10,681 bases of DNA from Nitriliruptoraceae bacterium (GTDB lineage: Bacteria; Actinomycetota; Nitriliruptoria; Nitriliruptorales; Nitriliruptoraceae), in NCBI GenBank assembly GCA_007121975.1, contig SKJO01000368.1:1-10681 (forward strand). Direction: 5' to 3'. This document shows, piece by piece, positions 1 through 6,879 of this stretch. The notes under the pieces were generated by a model, which saw only the letters and a list, made by a program, of their open reading frames with translations, was not told the DNA's origin and did not search any database. Made by a program: the position numbers and the translations under genes. Numbering within the stretch: position 1 is the stretch's first letter; the number at the start of each line of letters is the position of its first letter.

Positions 1-721
1 GATCGCGCCACGGGCCGACGGCGAGGACTTCGCGCCCGGCCTGGACCTGGCCCTGTCCTTCGGCGGCGACGGCACCTTCCTGCGGGCCGCGCACCAGTGC
101 AGGGACGCCGGGGTGCCGGTGCTGGGGGTCAACCTCGGCCGGCTCGGGTTCCTCGCCGAGGTCGAGGTCGATGACCTCGGTCCGGCGATCCGTGCGGTCG
201 CCCGGGGCGAGTACAGCCTCGAGGAGCGCAGCACCCTCGAGGTCGAGGCCTTCGACGCCGGGGGTGGACTCGTCCACCGTGACTGGGCGCTCAACGAGGT
301 GTCGGTGGAGAAGACCGCCCGGCAGCGCCTGCTGCTGATGGACGTCCACGTCGAGGGCACGTTGTTCGCCAAGGTGCCCGCCGACGCGCTGGTGATCGCC
401 ACCCCGACCGGCTCGACCGCCTACGCCCTGTCGGCCGGTGGCCCGATCGTGTCGCCCGGGGTGGCGGCGACACTGGTCGTGCCGGTCGCACCGCACTCGT
501 TGTTCGACCGCACGCTGGTCGCCGGCCCCCACGAGGAGATCCGGGTCGAACTCGTCGAGGACCAGCCTCCGGCACTGGTCTCCTGCGACGGACGCCCACC
601 GGCGGTGATCGCGGCCGGCGGCAGCGTCACCGCCCGGGGCGGCGCCCCACCGGTACTGCTGGCGCGGGTCGGTCTGCTGGACTTCTCGACCCTGGTCCGA
701 CGCAAGTTCGGCCTGGACTGA
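1..721 (+). CDS. nadK: NAD kinase, 3' part (5' end outside window)
   Basis: The enzyme phosphorylates NAD to NADP in the cytoplasm, using ATP or polyphosphate. The open frame enters from the left edge (first full codon at base 2) and gives 239 residues before TGA at 719-721. The family usually has about 290-305 residues, so roughly the first 50-65 are missing. Visible motifs, counted from base 2, are the GGDGT nucleotide-binding motif at 21-25, NLGRLGF at 44-50, the NE pair at 98-99 and the conserved TPTGSTAYALSAGGP stretch at 134-148. PHSLFDRTLV follows at about 164-173, and the C-terminal β-rich part is complete. The ATG at base 313 and the GTG at base 113 are internal and are not starts, because the GGDGT motif lies upstream in the same frame. 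In actinobacteria the gene normally sits between tlyA and recN, and recN does follow here. Confidence 0.96.
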   Translation, partial: IAPRADGEDFAPGLDLALSFGGDGTFLRAAHQCRDAGVPVLGVNLGRLGFLAEVEVDDLGPAIRAVARGEYSLEERSTLEVEAFDAGGGLVHRDWALNEVSVEKTARQRLLLMDVHVEGTLFAKVPADALVIATPTGSTAYALSAGGPIVSPGVAATLVVPVAPHSLFDRTLVAGPHEEIRVELVEDQPPALVSCDGRPPAVIAAGGSVTARGGAPPVLLARVGLLDFSTLVRRKFGLD

Positions 722-736
722 ACCGGCCGGTGTCCA

Positions 737-771
737 CACCGCCCGCGGGCCCGCCCCGGGCCGCGGCGGTG
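737..771 (+). terminator. GC-rich hairpin between nadK and recN, possible terminator
   Basis: Bases 737-748 can pair with 761-771 in an 11-bp stem with one bulged C at 742. The stem may extend inward by three pairs (750-752 with 758-760) after a bulged G, leaving a 5-nt loop. No T-run follows, so it is not a classical intrinsic terminator. U-poor hairpins are common at gene ends in GC-rich actinobacteria, and GC-rich sequence also forms stems by chance. It lies 16 bases after the nadK stop and 7 bases before the TAGGCT element, where a boundary between transcription units would be expected. Confidence 0.35.
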
Positions 772-778
772 GGCTGGG

Positions 779-789
779 TAGGCTCGTGC
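779..789 (+). promoter_or_regulatory. Putative -10 element TAGGCT upstream of recN
   Basis: TAGGCT at 779-784 fits the TANNNT form of actinobacterial sigma-70-type -10 boxes and is followed by CGTGC. The same 11-mer recurs at 6821-6831, upstream of the pyrimidine-nucleoside phosphorylase gene. No convincing -35 box lies 16-18 bases upstream. The expected transcription start, near 790, would give recN a leader of about 28 nt. I saw no LexA (SOS) box next to it. Confidence 0.4.
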
Positions 790-817
790 CGGGCCGACCA
801 CGAGGGGAAGGCTGCCG

Positions 818-2557
818 GTGATCGACGAGTTGCACATCCGTGGCCTCGGCGTGATCGAGGACGCCCACGTGCGTCTGGCGCCGGGGTTGACGGTGGTCAC
901 CGGGGAGACCGGCGCCGGCAAGACCATGCTGGTCACCGCGTTGCAGTTGCTGCTCGGCGCGCGTGCCGACAGCTCGCTGGTGCGGCGCGGGGCGGAACGT
1001 GCCGTGGTGGAGGCGGTGATCAGCCCGCCACCCCCGCAGGCGGCCGACTGGCTCGACGGGGACGAGGACGAGCTGGTCGTGTCGCGCGAGATCCCGGCCA
1101 ACGGGCGCGCCCGGGTCCGTATCGGCGGAAGGCTCGCGCCGGTCTCCGCGCTCGCCGAGGTGCTGGGCACCCACGTGGAGGTGCACGCGCAGCACGAGCA
1201 CGTCCGGCTCGCCCGCGCCGAGGTGCAGCGCGACCTGCTCGACCGCTTCGCCGGTGACGGCCAGGCCGCCCGGCTCGCTGAGCTGCGCCGCTGTCACGGC
1301 GCCTGGCGCGCTCTGGTCGAACGCCGCGAGCGCCACGACCTCGATGCCCGCGAGCGCGCCCGCGAGCTCGACCAGCGCCGCGCCGAGCTGACCGAGATCG
1401 ACGCCGCCGAGCTCGACCCGGAGATCGACGAACAGCTCGGTGTGGAGCTCGACCGGTTGGCGCACGCCGAGGAGCTGCGCGCCGCCGCGCACACCGCCGC
1501 GGCAGCGCTTGGCAGCGACGGGGCGCAGGAGCCGGTCGGGGTGGCCGTGGACGTGTTGCGGCGCCTGCCGATCGACGATCCGACGCTGACCGACCTGCTC
1601 GAGCGCAGCGAAGGACTGCTCGCCGAGGCTGCGGACCTCGCCGCCGAGTTGCGGGGCTACGGCGAGGCGGTCGATGCCGATCCGCAACGCCTGGCCACGA
1701 TGCAGGAACGCCAGCGGCTGCTCGCCTCGCTGCAGCGCAAGTACGGCGCCGACGTCGCGGCGGTGCTGGCCTACGCCGCCGCAGCCCGGGAACGTGTCGC
1801 GCAGCTCGACGCGCAGGAGGCCGACGCCGGGCAGCTCGACGAGCAGCTCGAGGCCGCCCACGCCCGCCTGCGCGTGCTCGCGGAGCAGGTCCGTGACGCC
1901 CGCCAGGACGCGGCCCGGCAGCTGGCCACGGTCGTCGATGCCCACCTCGCCGACCTCGGCCTGCCCCATGCCCGCTTCGACGTCGAGGTGGCGGCACTGC
2001 CCGCCGGCGAGGTCGCCGCGCACGGTGGCGACCGGATCACCTTCCGGCTCGCCCCCAATCCGGGCGAGCCCGCCCGTCCTCTGGCCGGCGCCGCCTCCGG
2101 CGGGGAACGCTCCCGCGTCTCGTTGGCCGTGGAGGTCGCCCTCGCCGACGTCGACGACGCCCGGGTGCTGGTGTTCGACGAGGTCGACGCCGGGATCGGC
2201 GGATCCACGGCCATGGCGGTGGGCGCCACCCTGGCGCAGCTGGCCGGCAGCTCGGCGGCGGCTGGCTCGCACCCCCGCTCCGGCCGGGAGCGACAGGTGC
2301 TGTGCGTGACCCACCTCGCCCAGCTCGCGGCGTTCGCCGACGTCCACCACGTGGTCGAGAAGCAGGTGCGCGACGGGCGCACGGTGACCACCAGCCGGGC
2401 TGTCGCCGACGCGGACCGCGTGGCCGAACTCGCCCGCATGCTCGGGGGCGATGCTGCGGTCACCGCCGGGCGGGAGCACGCCCGCGAGCTGCTCGCCGCG
2501 GCCCGGCGCAGCCGCAGTTCGGCACCGGGGACCGCGAGTGGCAGCGCGGCGGGCTAG
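818..2557 (+). CDS. recN: DNA repair protein RecN (SMC-like ATPase)
   Basis: RecN is a cytoplasmic SMC-like ATPase that acts early in recombinational repair of double-strand breaks, probably by holding DNA ends together. The 579-residue protein is of normal family length (about 550-590). It has an N-terminal Walker A, GETGAGKT, at 29-36, the RecN-typical QHEH at 125-128, and a Leu/Ala/Glu-rich coiled-coil middle at about 150-370. The C-terminal half-site carries the ABC signature SGGERSR at 427-433, Walker B VLVFDE at 450-455 with the D-loop DAGIGG, and the H-loop THL at 498-500. Start is GTG at 818, with GAGGGGAAG about 7 nt upstream. Residues about 478-491 form a Ser/Ala/Gly/Arg-rich loop that looks longer than in typical RecN. 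The TAG stop at 2555-2557 lies within a TAGGTT hexamer. Confidence 0.96.
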   Translation: MIDELHIRGLGVIEDAHVRLAPGLTVVTGETGAGKTMLVTALQLLLGARADSSLVRRGAERAVVEAVISPPPPQAADWLDGDEDELVVSREIPANGRARVRIGGRLAPVSALAEVLGTHVEVHAQHEHVRLARAEVQRDLLDRFAGDGQAARLAELRRCHGAWRALVERRERHDLDARERARELDQRRAELTEIDAAELDPEIDEQLGVELDRLAHAEELRAAAHTAAAALGSDGAQEPVGVAVDVLRRLPIDDPTLTDLLERSEGLLAEAADLAAELRGYGEAVDADPQRLATMQERQRLLASLQRKYGADVAAVLAYAAAARERVAQLDAQEADAGQLDEQLEAAHARLRVLAEQVRDARQDAARQLATVVDAHLADLGLPHARFDVEVAALPAGEVAAHGGDRITFRLAPNPGEPARPLAGAASGGERSRVSLAVEVALADVDDARVLVFDEVDAGIGGSTAMAVGATLAQLAGSSAAAGSHPRSGRERQVLCVTHLAQLAAFADVHHVVEKQVRDGRTVTTSRAVADADRVAELARMLGGDAAVTAGREHARELLAAARRSRSSAPGTASGSAAG

Positions 2558-2560
2558 GTT
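2555..2560 (+). promoter_or_regulatory. Weak -10-like TAGGTT overlapping the recN stop
   Basis: The recN stop codon TAG is the first half of TAGGTT, a TANNNT hexamer 33 bases upstream of the next start codon. No -35 box is recognisable. The placement resembles the TAGGCT element that overlaps the xerD stop, but the downstream bases differ (GCCCG rather than CGTGC). It may be coincidence. Confidence 0.2.
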
Positions 2561-2587
2561 GCCCGACGAGTCCGGAGGGAAGGTGGC

Positions 2588-3556
2588 GTGATGGCGTGGC
2601 GGTCCGGTCCGGCGCGTGCGCCGCGGCGTCGCCCGGCGGCCAGTCCGGCCGTGGTCGTGCTCGGCACGGCCGGGCTGTGGTTGCTGCTGGTGGGCTTCGG
2701 TCCCGCGCCGACGCCGATGCCGGTGGCGGACCCGCCCAACGTGCGCACGTCCGCCCCCGCCTTGGGGGCTGTGGCGCTGGGGTGGGTCACCTGGACCGAC
2801 GGCGAGGACGAACCGGTGCTCGCCCCCCGGTCGGGCCCGGTGCCCGGGGCCGAACCGGTACGGACACGACCGGCGCCGCCACCGCCCGACGAGGGGCCCG
2901 AGCTGCCCCCGGTCGTGGCGCGCGTGGCCGATCTCGACCTGCTGCTGCCGGCCGCCCGGGTGCTGTCCACCGGGTTCCATGAGGCGGCCGGCCCCAACGG
3001 CATCGAGATGCAGCCGGTGGGCACCCTGACGGGCAACCTCAACACGAGCAAGTTCGACCCCCCGGACGACGACGCCGCCGGCGCCGCCTACCACGTGATG
3101 GCCTCCCGCGGACGGGAGTTCGCCGCCACCTCGGCACTCGACGTGCTGCTCGAGGACGACGAGCCCGTGCTCAGCCCGGTCACCGGCGTGGTCGCCGACG
3201 TGCGCGGCATGCTCGTCTACGGCGAGTACCCCGACCTGCGCATCGAGGTACGGCCCGATCACCCCGACGAGCTGCGGGTGGTCATCATCCACGTCGACGG
3301 GATCCGCGTCGAGCCGGGGGACCGTGTCGAAGCGGGGGTGACGGTGCTGGCCGACACCGCCCGGCGCTTCCCGTTCCTGAGCCAGATCGACAACGAGACC
3401 TACCCGGAGCTGTGGCCCCACGTCCACCTCGAGGTCCAGGCCCGCGATGCCTCGCGACCCGGGGGCACGCGGGCGGCCATCGACCCGGCACCGGACCCCG
3501 AGGACCCCGAGGATCTCGAGGCGTCCGCCGCCACCGAACCATCGTCCGACGGCTGA
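2588..3556 (+). CDS. Membrane-anchored M23/LytM-like domain protein, possibly non-catalytic
   Basis: The 322-residue protein has a basic N-terminus (residues 1-19, many Arg), one hydrophobic anchor at about 20-38, then a Pro-rich linker to about 110. The rest should lie outside the membrane. Residues about 168-283 follow the M23 (LytM) peptidase pattern: SALDV with D185, VLSPVTGVV at 194-202, IIHVDGIRVEPGDRVEAG at 233-250 with H235, and the HxH motif PHVHLEV at 277-283. In canonical HxGxD the first zinc-ligand His sits four residues before the Asp. Here that residue is Thr181, so activity is doubtful and a regulatory or binding role is possible. The acidic C-terminal tail contains a tandem 9-base repeat (3494-3511, with a third diverged copy to 3520). 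GGAGGGAAGG precedes a GTG at 2588; the ATG at 2591 is an alternative start. It occupies the place held by steA and steB/mctB in mycobacteria, which it does not resemble. Confidence 0.75.
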   Translation: MMAWRSGPARAPRRRPAASPAVVVLGTAGLWLLLVGFGPAPTPMPVADPPNVRTSAPALGAVALGWVTWTDGEDEPVLAPRSGPVPGAEPVRTRPAPPPPDEGPELPPVVARVADLDLLLPAARVLSTGFHEAAGPNGIEMQPVGTLTGNLNTSKFDPPDDDAAGAAYHVMASRGREFAATSALDVLLEDDEPVLSPVTGVVADVRGMLVYGEYPDLRIEVRPDHPDELRVVIIHVDGIRVEPGDRVEAGVTVLADTARRFPFLSQIDNETYPELWPHVHLEVQARDASRPGGTRAAIDPAPDPEDPEDLEASAATEPSSDG

Positions 3557-3560
3557 GCCG

Positions 3561-3566
3561 TACGAT
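3561..3566 (+). promoter_or_regulatory. Possible -10 element TACGAT upstream of pyrG
   Basis: TACGAT matches four of six positions of TATAAT and lies in the 30-bp gap between the LytM-like gene and pyrG, 26 bases before the GTG start. No -35 box is visible at the right distance. If used, the pyrG leader would be only about 15 nt, still long enough to contain the GAGGAG ribosome binding site at 3574-3579. Confidence 0.25.
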
Positions 3567-3586
3567 CGACCCTGAGGAGTACCTGC

Positions 3587-5341
3587 GTGGTCAAGCACAT
3601 CTTCGTGACCGGAGGGGTCTCCTCGGCGCTCGGCAAGGGCATCACGGCGGCGTCGCTCGGCCGGCTGCTCAAGGCGCGCGGTCTGAAGGTCACGATGCAG
3701 AAGCTCGACCCCTACCTCAACGTCGACCCGGGCACGATGAACCCCTTCGAGCACGGGGAGGTCTTCGTCACCGACGACGGCGGGGAGACCGACCTCGACC
3801 TCGGCCACTACGAGCGGTTCATCGACGAGAGCCTGCACCGCGGCTGCAGTGTGTCGTCGGGCCAGGTGTGGCTGTCGGTGATCAGCAAGGAGCGCCGGGG
3901 CGACTACCTCGGCAAGACCGTGCAGGTCATCCCCCACATCACCGACGAGATCAAGCACCGCATCCAGGCCGTCGCGGAGGTCGACGACCGCTCCGGGGAG
4001 CGGGTCGACGTGGTCATCACCGAGGTGGGCGGGACCGTCGGGGACATCGAGGGGCTGCCGTTCCTCGAGGCCATCCGCCAGCTGCGCTACGACGTCGGGC
4101 GCGACCAGATCTGCTACGTGCACTGTGCGCTGGTGCCCTACATCGCCGCCGCGGGCGAGCTCAAGACCAAGCCCGCGCAGCACTCGGTGCGTGAGCTGCG
4201 CTCGATCGGGATCCAGCCCGACGTGGTGGTGCTGCGCAGCGACCGGGCCCTCGACCTCGGCCTCAAGCGCAAGGTCGCGATGCAGTGCGACGTCGACGTC
4301 GAGGCGGTGATCGCCTCGGTCGACCAGGACTCGCTCTACGAGGTGCCCCTGGCGATGCGCGAGGAGGGTCTGGACCGGGTGGTGGCGGCCCGCCTCGGCC
4401 TCGAGCCCGCCACCCCGGACCTGCGCGACTGGCAGCGTCTGGTCGACCGGGTGCGCTCCGCGAACGACCAGGTCACGATCGCGGTGGTCGGCAAGTACGT
4501 CGACCTGCCCGACGCCTACCTCTCGGTCGCCGAGGCGCTACGCCACGGAGGCCTGGAGCACGGCGTGGACGTCGAGGTGCGCTGGGTCTCCTCCGACGAC
4601 CTGGCCGCGCCCGCCGGCAGCAGCGAGCCCGAGCGCTTCCGCCGGGTGGAGCGCAGCCTGGCCGGCGCGGATGGGGTGCTGGTCCCCGGCGGGTTCGGGA
4701 TCCGCGGGGTGGAGGGCAAGATCGCCGCGATCCGGTGGGCCCGCGAGCACCAGGTGCCCTTCCTCGGGCTGTGCCTGGGGCTGCAGTCGGCCATCATCGA
4801 GTTCGCCCGTCACGTGGTCGGCCTGCCCTACGCCCACTCCTCGGAGTTCGAACCGGACACGCCCGATCCCGTCATCGACCTGATGCACGACCAGCGGGAG
4901 ATCACCGACAAGGGCGGCACCATGCGGCTGGGCGAGTACGCCGCCAAGCTGCTGCCCGGCACCCGGACCCGGGCGGCCTACGGAGACCAGGAGATCGTCT
5001 ACGAGCGTCACCGGCACCGCTACGAGGTCAACAACCGCTACCGCGAGCGGCTCGAGTCCGCCGGCATGGTCATCTCGGGCCGCTCCCCCAACGACCGGCT
5101 CGTGGAGTTCGTCGAGCTGCCCGACCACCCCTGGTTCGTGGCGACCCAGGCCCATCCGGAGCTCAAGTCGCGTCCCAACCGTCCCCACCCGCTGTTCGCC
5201 GGCTTCGTGGCGGCCGCGCGGCAACGCCGCCGGGAGACCTCCGGTCGACTGCCCGTCGACCTCGACGAGTCGGCCGGCCCCGGCCTCCAGGGTGCGGTGC
5301 CGACCGGCTCGGGCGCTGCCGACGACGACCAAGGACGCTGA
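3587..5341 (+). CDS. pyrG: CTP synthase
   Basis: CTP synthase makes CTP from UTP, ATP and glutamine, the last step of de novo pyrimidine nucleotide synthesis. The 584 residues comprise an N-terminal amidoligase domain (about 1-270) and a C-terminal class I glutamine amidotransferase domain (about 295-545). In the first, the P-loop region is GGVSSALGKG at 9-18, followed by QKLDPYLNVDPGTMNPFEHGE at about 38-58. In the second, the oxyanion region is PGGFGIRG at 367-374, the nucleophile is Cys396 in LGLCLGLQ, and His523 and Glu525 lie in AHPELKSRP. All key residues are present. The tail after about 548 is a low-complexity Gly/Asp-rich extension; similar lengths are known in actinobacteria. Start is GTG at 3587, with GAGGAG 7 nt upstream. 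The next gene begins 2 bases after the stop, so the two are probably co-transcribed. Confidence 0.98.
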   Translation: MVKHIFVTGGVSSALGKGITAASLGRLLKARGLKVTMQKLDPYLNVDPGTMNPFEHGEVFVTDDGGETDLDLGHYERFIDESLHRGCSVSSGQVWLSVISKERRGDYLGKTVQVIPHITDEIKHRIQAVAEVDDRSGERVDVVITEVGGTVGDIEGLPFLEAIRQLRYDVGRDQICYVHCALVPYIAAAGELKTKPAQHSVRELRSIGIQPDVVVLRSDRALDLGLKRKVAMQCDVDVEAVIASVDQDSLYEVPLAMREEGLDRVVAARLGLEPATPDLRDWQRLVDRVRSANDQVTIAVVGKYVDLPDAYLSVAEALRHGGLEHGVDVEVRWVSSDDLAAPAGSSEPERFRRVERSLAGADGVLVPGGFGIRGVEGKIAAIRWAREHQVPFLGLCLGLQSAIIEFARHVVGLPYAHSSEFEPDTPDPVIDLMHDQREITDKGGTMRLGEYAAKLLPGTRTRAAYGDQEIVYERHRHRYEVNNRYRERLESAGMVISGRSPNDRLVEFVELPDHPWFVATQAHPELKSRPNRPHPLFAGFVAAARQRRRETSGRLPVDLDESAGPGLQGAVPTGSGAADDDQGR

Positions 5342-5343
5342 GC

Positions 5344-5886
5344 ATGGTCGGCTGGTACGAGACGCTGGACTCGACCGTGATCCACGACGGCTGGTCCCGG
5401 CTGCGCGTGGACACCGTGCGCATGCCCGACGGCGGTAGCGCCCGCCGGGAGGTCGTCGACCACCTCGACGCGGTCGCGGTCATCGCCGTCACCGACGACG
5501 AGGAGGTGCTGCTCGTCAAGCAGTACCGCCACGCGATCGGTCGCTACCTGCTCGAGATCCCCGCCGGAGTGCTCGACGTCGACGGGGAGCCCGCCGAGCA
5601 GGCGGCGCGTCGCGAGCTGCGCGAGGAGACCCAGCACGACGTGCAGCGCCTGACCCGGCTCACCACCGTGCACACCTCGGCGGGATGGACCAACGAGCAG
5701 GTGACCGTCTACCTCGGCGAGGGCGTGTCACTGCTCGACCAACCGGTCCACGATCCCGAGGGCGAGGAGGCCGACCTCGAGGTCGTGCGCCTGCCGCTGG
5801 CCGACGCCGTCGACGCCGCCCGTGGCGGCCAGCTCACCGACGCCAAGACGGTCATCGCGCTGCTGCTCGTCGCCGACCGGCGTTGA
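5344..5886 (+). CDS. NUDIX hydrolase, ADP-ribose pyrophosphatase type
   Basis: The 180-residue protein resembles ADP-ribose pyrophosphatases, which cleave ADP-ribose to AMP and ribose 5-phosphate. The NUDIX box begins at PAG (73-75) and continues through GE (81-82) to RELREET (90-96). The catalytic Glu residues 91, 94 and 95 are present. Two deviations from Gx5Ex7REUXEEXGU are visible: six residues instead of five between the first Gly and Glu, and Gln in place of the last Gly. The segment VLLVKQYRHAIGRYLLEIPAG (55-75) is typical of the ADP-ribose branch. The frame is open far upstream through pyrG, but homology begins at ATG 5344, with AAGGA at 5331-5335 (inside pyrG) 8 nt before it. Rv1700, an ADP-ribose pyrophosphatase, holds the same place in M. 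tuberculosis. Exact substrate is inferred. Confidence 0.92.
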   Translation: MVGWYETLDSTVIHDGWSRLRVDTVRMPDGGSARREVVDHLDAVAVIAVTDDEEVLLVKQYRHAIGRYLLEIPAGVLDVDGEPAEQAARRELREETQHDVQRLTRLTTVHTSAGWTNEQVTVYLGEGVSLLDQPVHDPEGEEADLEVVRLPLADAVDAARGGQLTDAKTVIALLLVADRR

Positions 5887-5899
5887 GCGGCAGCGCGGG

Positions 5900-6823
5900 G
5901 TGAGACCACTCGACGCGCTCATCGACGAGTACCTCGACCACCTCCGGGTCGAGCGGGGACTGGCCGACAACACCCTCGCGGCCTACCGGCGCGACCTGGC
6001 GCTGTACCGCCGCTACCTCGACGAGCACGGCATCGGGGGCCTCGGCGAGGCGACCGGGCCGGACGTCGAGGCGTTCGTGGCCTGGCTGGCCCGACGCACC
6101 TCGCAGGCCGGCCGGCCCTTCGCCGCGTCGTCGATCGCCCGCACCGCGGTGGCGGTGCGCGGGCTGCACCGCTTCCTCGCCGCCGAGGGGGCGACCGCGA
6201 CCGACCTCGCGGCCGAGCTGGTCACCCCGCGTCCGGGCCGGCGGCTGCCCAAGGCGTTGTCGGTCGCCGAGGTGGAGCGGCTGCTGGCCGCCCCCGTGGG
6301 GCACGGACCGCTGGTGTGGCGGGACCGGGCCATGCTCGAGCTGCTGTACGGCGCCGGGGTGCGCATCAGCGAGCTGACCGGCGCCGACCTCGACGATCTC
6401 GATCGGGTCGACCGGCTCGTGCTGGTCCGGGGCAAGGGGGACCGTGACCGGCTGGTGCCCTACGGTGAGCCGGCCGCCGACGCGCTCGAGCGCTGGCTGG
6501 TGCAGGGCCGACCCGGGCTCGACCCCCGCAGCCCGGCGCTGTTCCTCAACGCCCGGGGGAGCCGGCTCACCCGGCAGGGGGTGTGGAAGCTGGTGCGCTC
6601 CCACGCCGAGCGGGTCGGGCTCGCGCAACGGGTCTCGCCCCACACCCTGCGCCACTCGTTCGCGACCCACCTGCTCGACGGTGGCGCCGACATCCGCAGC
6701 GTGCAGGAGCTGCTCGGCCACGCCAGTGTGGCCACGACGCAGATCTACACCGAGGTCAGCCGCGCCGCGCTGCGCGAGGTCTACACCCGCGCCCACCCCC
6801 GGGCCACCGACGGTGAGCAGTAG
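5900..6823 (+). CDS. xerD: Tyrosine recombinase XerD
   Basis: XerD acts with XerC at the dif site to resolve chromosome dimers near the division septum, normally activated by FtsK. The protein is 307 residues from GTG 5900, matching the usual 295-310. The N-terminal SAM-like DNA-binding domain covers about 1-95 (the LIDEYLDHLRVERGLADNTL region). The catalytic domain has the complete set: Arg155 in GAGVRISEL, Lys179 in GKGDRDRLVP, His248 and Arg251 in HTLRHSFATHLL, His274 in LLGHASVATT and Tyr283 in QIYT. The frame stays open upstream to 5822, but that part overlaps the NUDIX gene and has no homology, and 5900 gives the expected N-terminus. The ribosome binding site is weak (GAGCGG 9 nt upstream), and only 13 bases separate it from the NUDIX stop, suggesting translational coupling. 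The position after pyrG and the NUDIX gene supports xerD rather than xerC. Confidence 0.95.
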   Translation: MRPLDALIDEYLDHLRVERGLADNTLAAYRRDLALYRRYLDEHGIGGLGEATGPDVEAFVAWLARRTSQAGRPFAASSIARTAVAVRGLHRFLAAEGATATDLAAELVTPRPGRRLPKALSVAEVERLLAAPVGHGPLVWRDRAMLELLYGAGVRISELTGADLDDLDRVDRLVLVRGKGDRDRLVPYGEPAADALERWLVQGRPGLDPRSPALFLNARGSRLTRQGVWKLVRSHAERVGLAQRVSPHTLRHSFATHLLDGGADIRSVQELLGHASVATTQIYTEVSRAALREVYTRAHPRATDGEQ

Positions 6824-6831
6824 GCTCGTGC
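6821..6831 (+). promoter_or_regulatory. Putative -10 element TAGGCT overlapping the xerD stop
   Basis: TAGGCTCGTGC is identical to the 11-mer at 779-789 upstream of recN. Its first three bases are the xerD stop codon. The start of the phosphorylase gene lies 59 bases from the hexamer. There is no good -35 box. The leader that follows holds two tandem 9-mers (CCCTGCGCA at 6837-6845 and CCCTGCGCC at 6846-6854) and a GGGAG ribosome binding site at 6867-6871. Confidence 0.4.
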
Positions 6832-6879
6832 GGTGGCCCTGCGCACCCTGCGCCCTGTCATCGACCGGGAGCCCGCCCG

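Noticed and set aside
3494..3520. Tandem 9-base repeat near the 3' end of the LytM-like gene
   Set aside because: Two exact copies and one diverged copy encode an acidic Asp-Pro-Glu tail. This is ordinary low-complexity coding sequence and not a separate repeat element.
4285..5343. Upstream extension of the NUDIX frame through pyrG
   Set aside because: The extension is low-complexity Arg/Gly/Pro sequence out of frame with pyrG. NUDIX homology begins at ATG 5344, which has its own ribosome binding site.
5822..5899. Earlier ATG start for xerD
   Set aside because: It would add 26 residues encoded over the NUDIX C-terminus without homology. GTG 5900 gives the normal XerD N-terminus and length.
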